Source of the DNA: Theionarchaea archaeon
GTDB taxonomy: Archaea; Methanobacteriota_B; Thermococci; Methanofastidiosales; SZ-28-30
NCBI GenBank assembly: GCA_018992685.1
Contig: JACVGT010000007.1
Span: 42,378-106,377 of the forward strand
Length of the DNA stretch: 64,000 nt
Direction of reading: 5' to 3'
The position numbers and the translations under genes were made by a program. Positions within the stretch are counted from its first letter, which is position 1. Every line of letters starts with the position of its first letter. Positions 33,673 through 42,514 of the stretch are shown here, piece after piece. Under the pieces are notes generated by a model that made no database searches, was not told the origin of the DNA, and was given only the letters and a program-made list of their open reading frames with translations.

Positions 33673-34641
33673 TTAGTTTGAAGGAGTACACACGTTGGTG
33701 ACATCGACAATCCAGGTACCAGTATATGTACCCACTTCCTGTGGATCAGGTACAGTACCACCAAAAGTGAGTATCCGAGTAATACTGTTAGAATAGCCTA
33801 GGATTCCAGCATCTGGGATTCCTGCTTCATCCACATCTCTGTAATCATCATAAATGATTTGAGCTGCTGCAGTCAACACAGTCTGAACTGAACTTTCATC
33901 TTCAACATAGAACTGTCCCACCGGAATGGTATACGTACCTGCTATCAGGTCAGCCCCTGTGACTGAGATATCAACTTCTCCATTCGAGACCATGCTGATC
34001 ACGTTGTCATTGGTAGCTGTGAGAACTGCTCCCGGGTCTGCGCTCCCAAAATCAATGCTATTACTCTGGACTGCGAACGAGAGGAACTTGTTCACTGTGG
34101 CGTCGCCCTGCGCACTGCTGACAGTGGGATTTGCCGAGTCAGTGGCCTCGATATGATAGTGCCAGTAGTCTGTGGCAGTGGGCCGGGCAATTCCAGAAAC
34201 CTGCCAATTGAGGTCGAAGGTGACATCTTTGTTATTCGGAATGATGGTAACGTTGGTGGTTGAGACATAGCTGTTGGCGACATTCGCCGCCCAGTTTGCA
34301 CTGTTGGTGAAGTCGACGACTGCAGGGTTTGTTCCAGGGTTGGGATTTGTCCATGTCCAGGTGTAGTAGTTTCTGCCATTTCCTGAACTGTCTGAGCCAT
34401 AGTAGAGTTTGATGACAATGATGAGAATGTCTGCAAGTTTGTTACTGTCACTTACGGTGGCATTGATAGTGTATTGTACCTCGGGGTCAATTGTCAACGG
34501 TCCAACTGTGTTGTTTGTCACCTCTGGGGCTTTGTTGTTGACTGTGACTGAGATATCTACGTTCTCAGAATCCGCTGCCGTGTTTTGTATACTGAGTACA
34601 GCAATACCCACTATTGCTATGACGATGACTTTCCTGTTCAT
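33673..34641 (-). CDS. Secreted beta-rich surface protein, unknown function
   Basis: A 322-residue exported protein. It has a signal peptide (KVIVIAIVGIAVLSIQNTAA) and then a Thr/Asn/Ser/Val-rich beta-sandwich-like body with many N-glycosylation sequons (NNT, NAT, NVT). Repeated short phrases such as DISVTV and DISVTG suggest Ig-like domains of an S-layer or adhesin type. No C-terminal anchor is seen. The ATG follows AGGTGATCAG. It lies directly upstream of the protease gene on the same strand but has its own terminator. Confidence 0.7.
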   Translation of the reverse strand: MNRKVIVIAIVGIAVLSIQNTAADSENVDISVTVNNKAPEVTNNTVGPLTIDPEVQYTINATVSDSNKLADILIIVIKLYYGSDSSGNGRNYYTWTWTNPNPGTNPAVVDFTNSANWAANVANSYVSTTNVTIIPNNKDVTFDLNWQVSGIARPTATDYWHYHIEATDSANPTVSSAQGDATVNKFLSFAVQSNSIDFGSADPGAVLTATNDNVISMVSNGEVDISVTGADLIAGTYTIPVGQFYVEDESSVQTVLTAAAQIIYDDYRDVDEAGIPDAGILGYSNSITRILTFGGTVPDPQEVGTYTGTWIVDVTNVCTPSN

Positions 34642-35085
34642 CTGATCACCTATCTTATGCTTTTTTAAGTTATGATATATAAAGGTATTTGTGAAAATTA
34701 CCGTTTATGAGATAATTTGTGAGAAAATGTGTGATGAAACGACTTCATGTGTGAAGCAGTGTGATTTCTATTGTACGTTCAGATAAATCCCGCGGGTTTC
34801 AGGAAAGTTCTGAGATTGCGTGCTCTTCATATCTGGATTCCTGGAGTTGAAATAGTACTCATGATGAAAGAACGTTTCAGACATGTGGACAGAGATCAGT
34901 TGGGTAAAGAATCCCTTGGCACTGGGGCATTTCGCTCCACGGATTGTTTGGGGAGCTTTCATCAGAGAGAACGGAAAGAGATCATCTTCAAGAACGCTGG
35001 AATGTCCGCTCTCGTGCTGGTATGGGTGGCAGGATGTCTGGTATGCTGTTTGTTCCCATTCTTGCAGGTCAATTCTTCCAAAAAG
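34642..35085. other. Intergenic region of about 440 bases
   Basis: Holds the promoter side of the surface protein gene (AT-rich around 34660-34690) and, at its right end, the promoter of the Sm gene. Open frames across it (for example 34771-35199) have no promoter and overlap the Sm gene. Confidence 0.4.
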
Positions 35086-35093
35086 CTTTTAAG
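35086..35093 (+). promoter_or_regulatory. TATA box of the Sm-like gene
   Basis: CTTTTAAG, centred about 25 bases before the ATG at 35115. It fixes the start inside a much longer open frame. Confidence 0.55.
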
Positions 35094-35114
35094 CCTCATT
35101 CGTGTACGAGGTTC

Positions 35115-35333
35115 ATGCCAGAGAAACCATTGGATCTTATTCATGGAAGTCTTGACAACAAGATATCAGTACAGCTCAAAGATGGAAGAGAAATCATAGG
35201 TGTCCTCGCAGGATATGACCTGGACTTTAACCTAACCATAGACAAAGCCACACTGGTGGACCAAGGCGGAAGGAAAGGTCTGGGAAAAATCGTGCTGCGG
35301 CACAACAACGTGGTGTCTATAAAGCCGTTCTAG
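35115..35333 (+). CDS. Sm-like archaeal RNA-binding protein
   Basis: A 72-residue Lsm/Sm protein that forms rings on U-rich RNA. The Sm1 motif is ISVQLKDGREIIGVLAGYD with DFNLTIDKA, and the Sm2 motif is GKIVLRHNNVVSIKP. The start ATG at 35115 gives the exact family length and is leaderless relative to CTTTTAAG at 35086-35093. Its last 17 bases overlap the 3' end of the convergent deaminase-family gene. Confidence 0.93.
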   Translation: MPEKPLDLIHGSLDNKISVQLKDGREIIGVLAGYDLDFNLTIDKATLVDQGGRKGLGKIVLRHNNVVSIKPF

Positions 35334-35826
35334 GGTTCTCTTGGTATGTCCCCTGGTATCCTTGTTGGGCCTTGTCAGACATTTTTGCGAAGAATAACTG
35401 CAGTAGCCGTGCATTGTGCTGTAGAGAAATACCATGAGGGTTGTAAACCACAAGCAGGGAAATACTCGCTCCATGGAATCCTGCATCCCACACTGCACTC
35501 TCTATGGTGGCACCTGACCGCAAGAGAGACGAACGCGGCCTGCCCAGAGCCACCATGTCAGAGGGGATTGTTACAATCTCGTTGAAGGTCACCCTGTAAC
35601 AGCCTGGAGGGAGGGTAACCCATTCATTGACAAAAGACATTTCCTCTGTGGAAGGCAAAACTCTTTCTTCGTTTGTGAAATCGATCCTGCCTTTACCAGT
35701 GAATTTCTCTACCCTCTTGAGTGTGAGATCAACACCATTTGGAGTGAGCTGTGTAGAAAGATCACGGAAGTGCGTAATCATTCCTTTTTCAATTAACTGG
35801 CTGAGACTGCTATCACTGAGAATCAT
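35317..35826 (-). CDS. dCTP deaminase/dUTPase family protein
   Basis: A 169-residue trimeric dUTPase-fold protein. It begins MILSDSSLSQLIEKGMI as dCTP deaminases do. Motifs are LTPNGVDLTLKRVE, VALGRPRSSLLRSGATIESA (the P-x-R-S-S loop) and VWDAGFHGASISLLV. It likely deaminates dCTP or hydrolyses dUTP, limiting uracil in DNA, which fits an EndoQ/ligase/FEN-1 block just upstream. The start at 35826 is favoured by CATTTTAAGC about 24 bases upstream; the frame has another ATG at 35835. The C terminus beyond YNPHG is short and overlaps the Sm gene. Confidence 0.82.
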   Translation of the reverse strand: MILSDSSLSQLIEKGMITHFRDLSTQLTPNGVDLTLKRVEKFTGKGRIDFTNEERVLPSTEEMSFVNEWVTLPPGCYRVTFNEIVTIPSDMVALGRPRSSLLRSGATIESAVWDAGFHGASISLLVVYNPHGISLQHNARLLQLFFAKMSDKAQQGYQGTYQENPRTAL

Positions 35827-35951
35827 GGGGCTCATGTTCTGTCAGTGCTTAAAATGATTTGGTTTGAATCTCATTCCTTCCTGATGAGAACTGCAGTAAG
35901 AGATGCCATCAGTCCCACTCTGCCAGCCAGCAGAACCTCATGGTGCTGGGG

Positions 35952-37352
35952 TCATTTAGGTACTTCTGTACCTTCATCATTTCCCCCTTCCTGCAAGGAT
36001 TCAGTCACACCTCGAATCTCACAAATGTCAGAAATGGCTACGGGAGCCCCCAGCACGAGCTTTCCATACTCACCATCAAATCCGGGAGGATAAAATCCGA
36101 AGTGATCTTCCTTAACGCTGAGAAGAGCGTCCAATACATCCGAATTGATTCCCTTTAGTGTCTCTTCAAGGGAGTCTCTCTCCATGAACCAGAGCTCGCA
36201 TTCAGATCCTACTCTCTCCACTATGGTTTTATATTCCTTCAGCGCTTTCTTTGCGGTGACAGATTGTATATTCAGTCCTCGTGCCACGACCTCAACCAGG
36301 GGGATCATGTTTGTAAATTCCCTGGGTTTTTCGGTCTTATATGTTTCAATGCTCTTCATGATATTCTCCATATAGGTTACGCTGATTCTCTCTTTCATTC
36401 CTGGTTCTGCGTCCTTTTCTGACTGTTTCCTGTGCAGGGCAACCACCCGCTCAAAGACTCCTCCTGTCAGGTTCTTCGAGCAGATGGGGCATATGTGATT
36501 TCGGGGCACACATTCTGGTGAAAAAAAGCAGTATGATCCATTGTGACCTTTTCTGTCACCTCTGTGTCCCGTGAGAAAATATCGGCCTTCTGCGGGATTG
36601 AACTCAGCAGTACGTATGACATTGTCCTCCCTTATTGCCCTGACTAGATGAGAAAAAGTCAGCCTTGGCAGCCGGAATGTGGTGAACTCCCGTCCCATGC
36701 GATGCAGATGGTGGGAATGGGCATCGCTACTGGATATCCAGGTCCTCGAACTCAGTTCTGGAATCAGATGCAGTAGCGTGGGATCTGCACTCAATCCAGT
36801 CTCCACCGTAGAAATACTACGTTCGAAATCTCCAAAGAATTCGTGAAGGTAGGTAACAGGGCAATTTGACCCATAGATACCATCTGGAGTCAGTATATGA
36901 GCGGGAATCACCTCTATCTCAGGGTCAATATCTTTCAGTGTGTGGAGGCGATAGGAGACATCCCCCGGATCTTTGCACACAATGAATGGCCTTCCAATAG
37001 TGTTTCTCACACCCCAGTCCTGCAGGATTCTGCAAAACAGGTCTACTGCATCAAAAGATGGAAACAGTATTACTGTATGAACTGATTTTCTCCTGTGGCG
37101 TACCTTGGAGGTTATGATGACCTCAGTCTGAAGCACAAACGATGTAGGTCTTTCGTTGAAAGAGAATATGCCATTATCTGTCTCTCTTAGAGTTTTTTTC
37201 AAATAATCCAGCCACTGGGGGTGCAGACAATCTCCTGTTCCCACCACCGTGATTCCTTTCAACGACATCATGTCATCAATTCTGGTAAATGAGATGCTGC
37301 CCACACCACCTGCGTATCCAGAGTGAGCATGAAGATCTACATTGACCTGCAT
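35952..37352 (-). CDS. EndoQ-like PHP-domain DNA endonuclease
   Basis: A 466-residue protein resembling Thermococcales endonuclease Q, which nicks DNA 5' of deaminated bases and abasic sites. The PHP domain is seen as NVDLHAHSGYAGGVGSISFT, VVGTGDCLHP, LQTEVIITSK, VHTVILFPSF and ISSSDAHSHHLHRMGREFT. The characteristic Cys cluster follows at about 300-325 (SPECVPRNHICPICSKNLTG), then GVFERVVAL. The C-terminal ~150 residues are helical. The start at 37352 is placed by ACCTTTAAGTAACC about 27 bases upstream; the frame continues into the ligase gene, which overlaps it. Neighbours are DNA ligase and FEN-1. Confidence 0.82.
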   Translation of the reverse strand: MQVNVDLHAHSGYAGGVGSISFTRIDDMMSLKGITVVGTGDCLHPQWLDYLKKTLRETDNGIFSFNERPTSFVLQTEVIITSKVRHRRKSVHTVILFPSFDAVDLFCRILQDWGVRNTIGRPFIVCKDPGDVSYRLHTLKDIDPEIEVIPAHILTPDGIYGSNCPVTYLHEFFGDFERSISTVETGLSADPTLLHLIPELSSRTWISSSDAHSHHLHRMGREFTTFRLPRLTFSHLVRAIREDNVIRTAEFNPAEGRYFLTGHRGDRKGHNGSYCFFSPECVPRNHICPICSKNLTGGVFERVVALHRKQSEKDAEPGMKERISVTYMENIMKSIETYKTEKPREFTNMIPLVEVVARGLNIQSVTAKKALKEYKTIVERVGSECELWFMERDSLEETLKGINSDVLDALLSVKEDHFGFYPPGFDGEYGKLVLGAPVAISDICEIRGVTESLQEGGNDEGTEVPK

Positions 37353-37425
37353 GTTCCCTGTTTGAGTGCGGTTACTTAAAGGTTGGTAGGCTCGTAATAC
37401 TGTTCGTACTGATGTATTAGAAGCC

Positions 37426-38955
37426 CTATAGTCTTCGCTTTGCTTTGTACGCAAACTGTCTCTCGTACAGTTCCCTGACCTTGTCTATTGAATCGGCATC
37501 TCCTGCTGATTTATCGTCTCTGATGTTCGTAATGCGAGCAAATCGCAGTGCGTACCCTGATGGATAGGTAGGGCTTTTCTGGATTTCATTGAAAACGACT
37601 TCAACTACTACTTTGGGTCTGACATAGACAGTATACGTATTCTCTGACACCTTCAAAGCCAGCAGAGCTACTGTGATGTCCTGAAACTGTGAATCTGTCA
37701 GTCCTTTGAACGTTTTACCAATGACAGCTCCCTCCCTCGTAGCCAGGTGATAATTACTCAACCATCCTTTTCGTCGGCCATGACCCCATTCTGCAGCCTT
37801 AATTATCAGGTCCAGCGTTTCTGTGGGCTTGATCTTGAGCCAGCTCTTGTCCCTCTTTCCCGGCACGTATGTGCTGGTCACCTGTTTGGCCATCAATCCT
37901 TCATGGCCCGCCCTCAGCGCCTGGGATAAGAATTCGTCAGCTTCTTTTGTGCTCCCGGTGATCAGCCGCTGAACCAGAAAAGGACCAGCTATCTCAGATA
38001 GCAGCGCTGTCCTCTCCAGGTAGGTCTTGTCAAGGAGAGTTTTCCCCTCAAGATAGAGGAGATCAAAAATATACAACCGCAGCGGTATCTCCTCTGTTGA
38101 AGTCCCAACATCATGGATTCTTCTGAACCGTCTCAGCACCTCCTGGAAAGGGAGAGGTTTTCCCTTTCTTTCTGCCACCACCTCACCTTCCGTAACGCTT
38201 TCTGGAAAATCTCCAACTAGTGTGACAATATCTGGTAAAGACTCTGTGACATCAGTGAGACGTCTGGAAAAGATTCTCACCTGTTGTGCATTCTTGTGAA
38301 TCTGGATTCTTGCCCCGTCCAGTTTGTATTCCAGGGCCATTTTCTGTTTGATATTCTGTATGTCGCCCATCTGAGCAAGCATAGGCTTTATAGGGCTGAA
38401 TAGCGTTATCTGTGTAGGAAGATCCTTATGAGTTAGAGCGCGCAAAGCAGTCTCTCCAAGATCGCCCAGGAGGGCATGGGAACGTTTTACCGTTTCTGAA
38501 GAGAGTCCCGCAGCCTCCGCTATGGCTTCCAAGACAATCCCCTCACTGGCTCCAATTCGCATCTCTCCAAAAAAATTCTTCAAAATGTAGGTTCTTTCCC
38601 GGTCTGAGGCTTGGCCCAGTAGGCTGGAGATAATCCTTTCTTTCTTTTTCCTCTGGGATGTCTTTGCAATCTCCTGGAAGCAGGTGTACACATCCGCGAT
38701 GGAGAGAGCTTTCTGGAACAGAGGCCGCTGCTGCGACTTCAGTGCATTCTGGACGGTCCTCCAACTGACATCTAATGTCGTGCTGGAGGACTCTGGGAAT
38801 ACCTGACCAGTGATCAACAGGACGGAAAAAGCTATCTCATCAGGGGGGACACTCCGCAGAAATTCTGACAACACGTGGACTTTCTTGAGCTTCTTACGAG
38901 TGGAGCCCACCTGCTCGCAGACACGAGCTAGTTCCGAGAATTGCACTACAGCCAC
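37426..38955 (-). CDS. lig: ATP-dependent DNA ligase
   Basis: A 509-residue archaeal/eukaryotic-type ligase that seals nicks. The N-terminal ~210 residues are the DNA-binding domain (MRIGASEGIVLEAIAEAAG). The adenylation site is EYKLDGARIQIHK (motif I Lys), with FSRRLTDVTESLPD (III), SVTEGEVVAE (IIIa), EGLMAKQVTSTYVPGKRDKS (IV) and WLKIKP (V), then an OB domain ending in FARITNIRDDKSAGDADSID. It is shorter than most archaeal ligases (about 560) but complete. There is no ATG: GTG at 38955 or 38946, after GGAGAGG, overlapping the end of FEN-1, so the two are coupled. Confidence 0.95.
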   Translation of the reverse strand: MAVVQFSELARVCEQVGSTRKKLKKVHVLSEFLRSVPPDEIAFSVLLITGQVFPESSSTTLDVSWRTVQNALKSQQRPLFQKALSIADVYTCFQEIAKTSQRKKKERIISSLLGQASDRERTYILKNFFGEMRIGASEGIVLEAIAEAAGLSSETVKRSHALLGDLGETALRALTHKDLPTQITLFSPIKPMLAQMGDIQNIKQKMALEYKLDGARIQIHKNAQQVRIFSRRLTDVTESLPDIVTLVGDFPESVTEGEVVAERKGKPLPFQEVLRRFRRIHDVGTSTEEIPLRLYIFDLLYLEGKTLLDKTYLERTALLSEIAGPFLVQRLITGSTKEADEFLSQALRAGHEGLMAKQVTSTYVPGKRDKSWLKIKPTETLDLIIKAAEWGHGRRKGWLSNYHLATREGAVIGKTFKGLTDSQFQDITVALLALKVSENTYTVYVRPKVVVEVVFNEIQKSPTYPSGYALRFARITNIRDDKSAGDADSIDKVRELYERQFAYKAKRRL

Positions 38956-39950
38956 CTCTCCAGTGAGTTGCTGTGGAACCCACGCAGCCGGGTGATCAGG
39001 GTATTGATGGTCTTTTCACTGAACCTCCGTTGTCTCAGAAAGTCGAGAAGGTCGTCCTCCTGGAGAGGCGAATATGCCAGGGAATACGTAGCAGTGACAT
39101 CTGGATTCAGAAATATCTGTCTGATCTCATGTAAAGTCTGGGGAAGTTTCTCCTGCATCTCAGGGGGAAGGGCTTCCAGAGTGTCATACGTTCTCATGAG
39201 GTTCAAGGCAGTTTTGGGGCCAATGCCTTTGATACCTGGAGTAAAATCATTCCCCATAAGAATTGACATATCCACCAATTGTTCTCGCGTAATGTTCAAA
39301 TGATCTAGGAAATCTTTTAGAGTGATAATCTCCGGCTTGTACCTTCTGGAAAGCCCTTTTGAGGGAAGATACTCCTTTCCCTGGACAGTGACGTAACGAA
39401 CCTGTCTCTTTGCGCCAAATAATAGTGTGTCATAGTCCCTGCTTGCTGCACCGAAAATGTCTCTTGTCATAAATGCTGCCTGGGCCTCTGCCTCTGAGGG
39501 AGCCTGCACCCAGGGTATCCCCATGTAGGTGAGCAGCCGCTGTGCATCTTCAATCATGTCCTTGGTGAGCCTTGAGGTCATGGTGGATTTTGAATAGGCT
39601 GTGGCATAGTCTTTTATTCTGAGTGCTTCTTTCCATTCTTCTTGTGCTCTTTCCTTGATTTCTTTCCTTTTTTGAAGTTCTCCTTTCTTGAGGGCGGGCG
39701 GCGTTCCATCGAAGACATACACCAGGTTGATGTGATAATCACAGAGAAGCCGTGTGGCTCTGAAGGCCAGCCCATGCAAGTGAGAAGTAATATTGCCCCG
39801 ATCATCAGTCAGGGGCACGCCACCACCTGTTCTGATAAGGGCGAGGAACTGGTATAACACGTTGTTGGCATCAAAAGCCAGCGTTTTTCCTGAGAGTTGC
39901 GCTAGATCTACCACTCTTTTCTTGATGATCGGGGTTAGGTTGACTCCCAT
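38946..39950 (-). CDS. fen: Flap endonuclease 1
   Basis: A 334-residue structure-specific nuclease that removes 5' flaps in lagging-strand synthesis and long-patch repair. It starts MGVNLTPIIKKR. Key acidic clusters are LAFDANNVLYQF, VYVFDGTPPALK, APSEAEAQAAFM, ASRDYDTLLFGA and LMGNDFTPGIKGIGPKTAL. The C terminus HSNSLERWL resembles a weak PCNA-interacting box. CCCTATATACAC is centred about 25 bases before the ATG at 39950, preferred to an ATG nine bases upstream. First gene of the repair operon with DNA ligase. Confidence 0.95.
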   Translation of the reverse strand: MGVNLTPIIKKRVVDLAQLSGKTLAFDANNVLYQFLALIRTGGGVPLTDDRGNITSHLHGLAFRATRLLCDYHINLVYVFDGTPPALKKGELQKRKEIKERAQEEWKEALRIKDYATAYSKSTMTSRLTKDMIEDAQRLLTYMGIPWVQAPSEAEAQAAFMTRDIFGAASRDYDTLLFGAKRQVRYVTVQGKEYLPSKGLSRRYKPEIITLKDFLDHLNITREQLVDMSILMGNDFTPGIKGIGPKTALNLMRTYDTLEALPPEMQEKLPQTLHEIRQIFLNPDVTATYSLAYSPLQEDDLLDFLRQRRFSEKTINTLITRLRGFHSNSLERWL

Positions 39951-40030
39951 GGTACCCACAGGGAAAGTGTGTATATAGGGATTTCCACTCGTAGGTTATT
40001 CAGGTGCCAGAATTCCCTCGGGTAGTGAAA

Positions 40031-41107
40031 TCACGTTACCAGCTCTTCTACAATCATGGTGAGGACCTCAGACAGTTTCTCCCCTACACCCTGTAGCACT
40101 CTCAAATCCTCGATTTCACGAATGTCTTCATCCAAGTCGTCAAGGAGCCAGGCCACCTTTCTGTACGGCCAGGCTCTCTTTGGAGATTCCAGCTCGATGC
40201 GATATGCTGTATCAAATAGTCTTTCTGCCACCCTTTGATTGAAATTGAGACAGTAGCGAGGGATGCGATCTTTCAATTCATATGCCTCTATCATGTTGAT
40301 TGCTCTTCGTGAAATGTCTGCAAAATACTCCAGAATGTTGGAGTCATAGAGAGTCTCGTAATCAGAGACAAGCTCTGGAAACGTGGCTCTCAAGAGCTTG
40401 AAATATCGTACTCTCACATTGTCATCCAGAGTCAATCCACCCACCAGCACAAAGGTGGCCCCATGTTCTTTTGCTGCTCTGATTACATCTTCCATCAGAT
40501 CTGGTGAATCGGTAATATAGGGGAGAACTGGCATGAGATTCACCCCGGTGAGAATGCCCGCCTCTGAGATCTCTTTCATTGCCTTCAATCGCCGTTCTGG
40601 AGAAGGGGCTCCTGGTTCAAAGAGACCAGACAGCTCCTCATCAACAGTGGAAAAACTGAATGAAACGCAGGCCCATGTCCTCTCGTTGATCTCCTGCAGA
40701 ACATCAATGTCTTTCACCACCAAGTCAGATTTTTCTATAATATGCACGGGAAACTCAGAGTCTCTTATGACCTCCAGCATTTTTCTGGAGATGCAGAATT
40801 TCCTTTCAGCAGGCTGATAATCTCCCGTGGCAATTACCCCTTTTTTTGCCTTCTTAAGCTCTTTTTCAAGTAATTGAGCAGCATTACGTTTGACTTTTAT
40901 GATTCTCGAAAAATCATCTGGTGTATCTGTATGCAGGTATTTATCCTGCCTTGCATAACAGTATTCGCAGGCATGCTGGCATCCTACGTACGGATGGGCG
41001 GAATACTTGTTCCAGAACCAGGAATCTGCATGCTTATATGTATTGAGGATTCTTTTTGTATCGTACAGGACGTACGGAGATCCCCCATTCAGCGTGGTCT
41101 GTTTCAT
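40031..41107 (-). CDS. Photoproduct lyase-like radical SAM protein with C-terminal helix-hairpin-helix
   Basis: A 358-residue radical SAM protein of the SPL/Rv2578c-like group. The cluster motif is HPYVGCQHACEYCYARQDKY (C-x3-C-x2-C), with VIATGDYQPAERKF, HIIEKSDLVVKDIDVL, FSTVDEELSGLFEPGAPSPE and GVNLMPVLPYITDS. The C-terminal 25 residues (LRVLQGVGEKLSEVLTMIVE) form a helix-hairpin-helix-like element, hinting at DNA contact. True spore photoproduct lyase activity is not implied. The start overlaps the stop of the oxidoreductase gamma gene (ATGA), so it is the third gene of that operon. Confidence 0.8.
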   Translation of the reverse strand: MKQTTLNGGSPYVLYDTKRILNTYKHADSWFWNKYSAHPYVGCQHACEYCYARQDKYLHTDTPDDFSRIIKVKRNAAQLLEKELKKAKKGVIATGDYQPAERKFCISRKMLEVIRDSEFPVHIIEKSDLVVKDIDVLQEINERTWACVSFSFSTVDEELSGLFEPGAPSPERRLKAMKEISEAGILTGVNLMPVLPYITDSPDLMEDVIRAAKEHGATFVLVGGLTLDDNVRVRYFKLLRATFPELVSDYETLYDSNILEYFADISRRAINMIEAYELKDRIPRYCLNFNQRVAERLFDTAYRIELESPKRAWPYRKVAWLLDDLDEDIREIEDLRVLQGVGEKLSEVLTMIVEELVT

Positions 41108-41649
41108 CTCCCCAGAGCGGCCAGAACATCTTCTGCAGCCTTGAACCCCACTTCCAGTGCTTTCTTGTTGAGATCAATGGTCCTGGGTGGAACACTGTCA
41201 AAAACTGCTTTCTGCATGGCTTCCACTGAAACAACACCTGTGAGTCTGGTCAGGCTTCCCAGCATAATGATATTCGCCACAATCTTTCTTCCCAGATCTT
41301 CAGCCAGAGCGGTGAACTCAATCCGTATGGGATCGAACTCGCCTGTGTCAATGACCAGGGAAGGGTCCACTATGATGGTGGCATCTTTTTTCAGATCATC
41401 AGTGTACTTGTCAAAAGCGGGCTGACTCATGGCCACCAGAATGTCTGCCTCCATGACACCTGGAAAGGCAATAGGTTCATCTGAGATTATCACTTCTGAT
41501 CTGGACGCACCGCCTCGCGCTTCGGGACCGTAGGACTGGGTTTGCACTGAGTAGTAATCAGAGTACACAGAAGCAGCCTTTCCTAGGATCATGCCAGCAA
41601 GCACGATACCCTGACCACCGAATCCACACACACGAATTTCTTTCCTCAT
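41104..41649 (-). CDS. korG: 2-oxoacid:ferredoxin oxidoreductase, gamma subunit
   Basis: A 181-residue gamma subunit. Motifs are CGFGGQGIVLAGMILGKAAS, SYGPEARGGASRSEVIISD and DILVAMSQPAFDKY, typical of the 2-oxoglutarate or ketoisovalerate enzymes with separate gamma chains. ATG at 41649 overlaps the stop of the beta-subunit gene (ATGA). No alpha subunit or ferredoxin subunit lies in this operon. The korG name is by family resemblance. Confidence 0.88.
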   Translation of the reverse strand: MRKEIRVCGFGGQGIVLAGMILGKAASVYSDYYSVQTQSYGPEARGGASRSEVIISDEPIAFPGVMEADILVAMSQPAFDKYTDDLKKDATIIVDPSLVIDTGEFDPIRIEFTALAEDLGRKIVANIIMLGSLTRLTGVVSVEAMQKAVFDSVPPRTIDLNKKALEVGFKAAEDVLAALGR

Positions 41650-42491
41650 GATTTCATCCTCTCCACCAGTAACTTCCATTCATCCATGAATTCTGGTTTT
41701 TCGATGTCCACAAACTCTCCAATCGTGATCTTCTTCCGGGCTTTGTCTTTTTCTTCTTCCGTCCCGTACTTCATAATTCTATCATATTCCTCAACCAGAA
41801 TTACATTCTCCTTGTACCAATTCCACATGGACTCAATATCCCGCAGCTTGTTATACCGTCCATAGGCTGTAGGGCAGGGGGATAATATCTCAATAAAGGA
41901 AAATCCTTTTCTCTTCAAACCTTTCTCAATGGACTTTATGGGTCTATATGGGTGTGTGACAGACCACCTGGCAACGTAAGGCGCTCCTGCTGCCACTGCC
42001 AGAAGAGACATGTCAAAAGGATGCTCCACATTCCCGTACGGGGTGGTGGTTGTGTTGGCAAACCGGGGTGTGGTGGGAGCCACCTGACCTCCCGTCATCC
42101 CGTAGGTGAAGTTGTTGACAGCAATTACAGTGACGTCTATATTCCGTCTGATTGCATGAATGAAATGATTTCCTCCAATTCCCACACAGTCTCCATCCCC
42201 TGTGAATACTACAATATTCAGATCGGGCTCAGCCGCGTGGACACCCGTGGCGAATGCCAGAGCTCTCCCGTGGGTAGTGTGCAGCCCATCAGCTCTCACA
42301 TATCCGGGCAACCGTGAAGAGCAGCCAATGCCGCTGACAAAGATGGTTTCTGTAATGTCCAACCCCACATTGTCAATAGCCTGTATGGTGTAGTGGAGGA
42401 CGTTCCCGATCCCACATCCTGTACAGAATATGGTGGGAAACATGGCTTCTCTGAGATACTTCTCTCTGAGCTCAAGTGTGTTGGTTAACAT
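41646..42491 (-). CDS. korB: 2-oxoacid:ferredoxin oxidoreductase, beta (TPP-binding) subunit
   Basis: A 281-residue thiamine-diphosphate subunit. FCTGCGIGNVLHY, FVSGIGCSSRLPGY, GLHTTHGRALAFATG, VVFTGDGDCVGIGGNH (TPP/Mg site) and AVNNFTYGMTGGQVAPTTP are 2-oxoglutarate:ferredoxin oxidoreductase-like. The ATG at 42491 is about 29 bases after the TATA CCTTTATAAAT; another ATG at 42512 lies too close to it. The catalytic alpha chain must come from elsewhere in the genome. Confidence 0.88.
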   Translation of the reverse strand: MLTNTLELREKYLREAMFPTIFCTGCGIGNVLHYTIQAIDNVGLDITETIFVSGIGCSSRLPGYVRADGLHTTHGRALAFATGVHAAEPDLNIVVFTGDGDCVGIGGNHFIHAIRRNIDVTVIAVNNFTYGMTGGQVAPTTPRFANTTTTPYGNVEHPFDMSLLAVAAGAPYVARWSVTHPYRPIKSIEKGLKRKGFSFIEILSPCPTAYGRYNKLRDIESMWNWYKENVILVEEYDRIMKYGTEEEKDKARKKITIGEFVDIEKPEFMDEWKLLVERMKS

Positions 42492-42514
42492 ACGGAGGGA
42501 GTTTCTTCTCATTG

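Noticed and set aside
34771-35199. 142-codon plus-strand frame upstream of the Sm gene
   Set aside because: It overlaps the Sm start in another frame and lacks a promoter. The Sm gene has a well-placed TATA.
40031-41107. Spore photoproduct lyase as the function of the radical SAM protein
   Set aside because: Only the cluster motif and overall family are shared. Archaea do not form spores, so the name is used only as a likeness.
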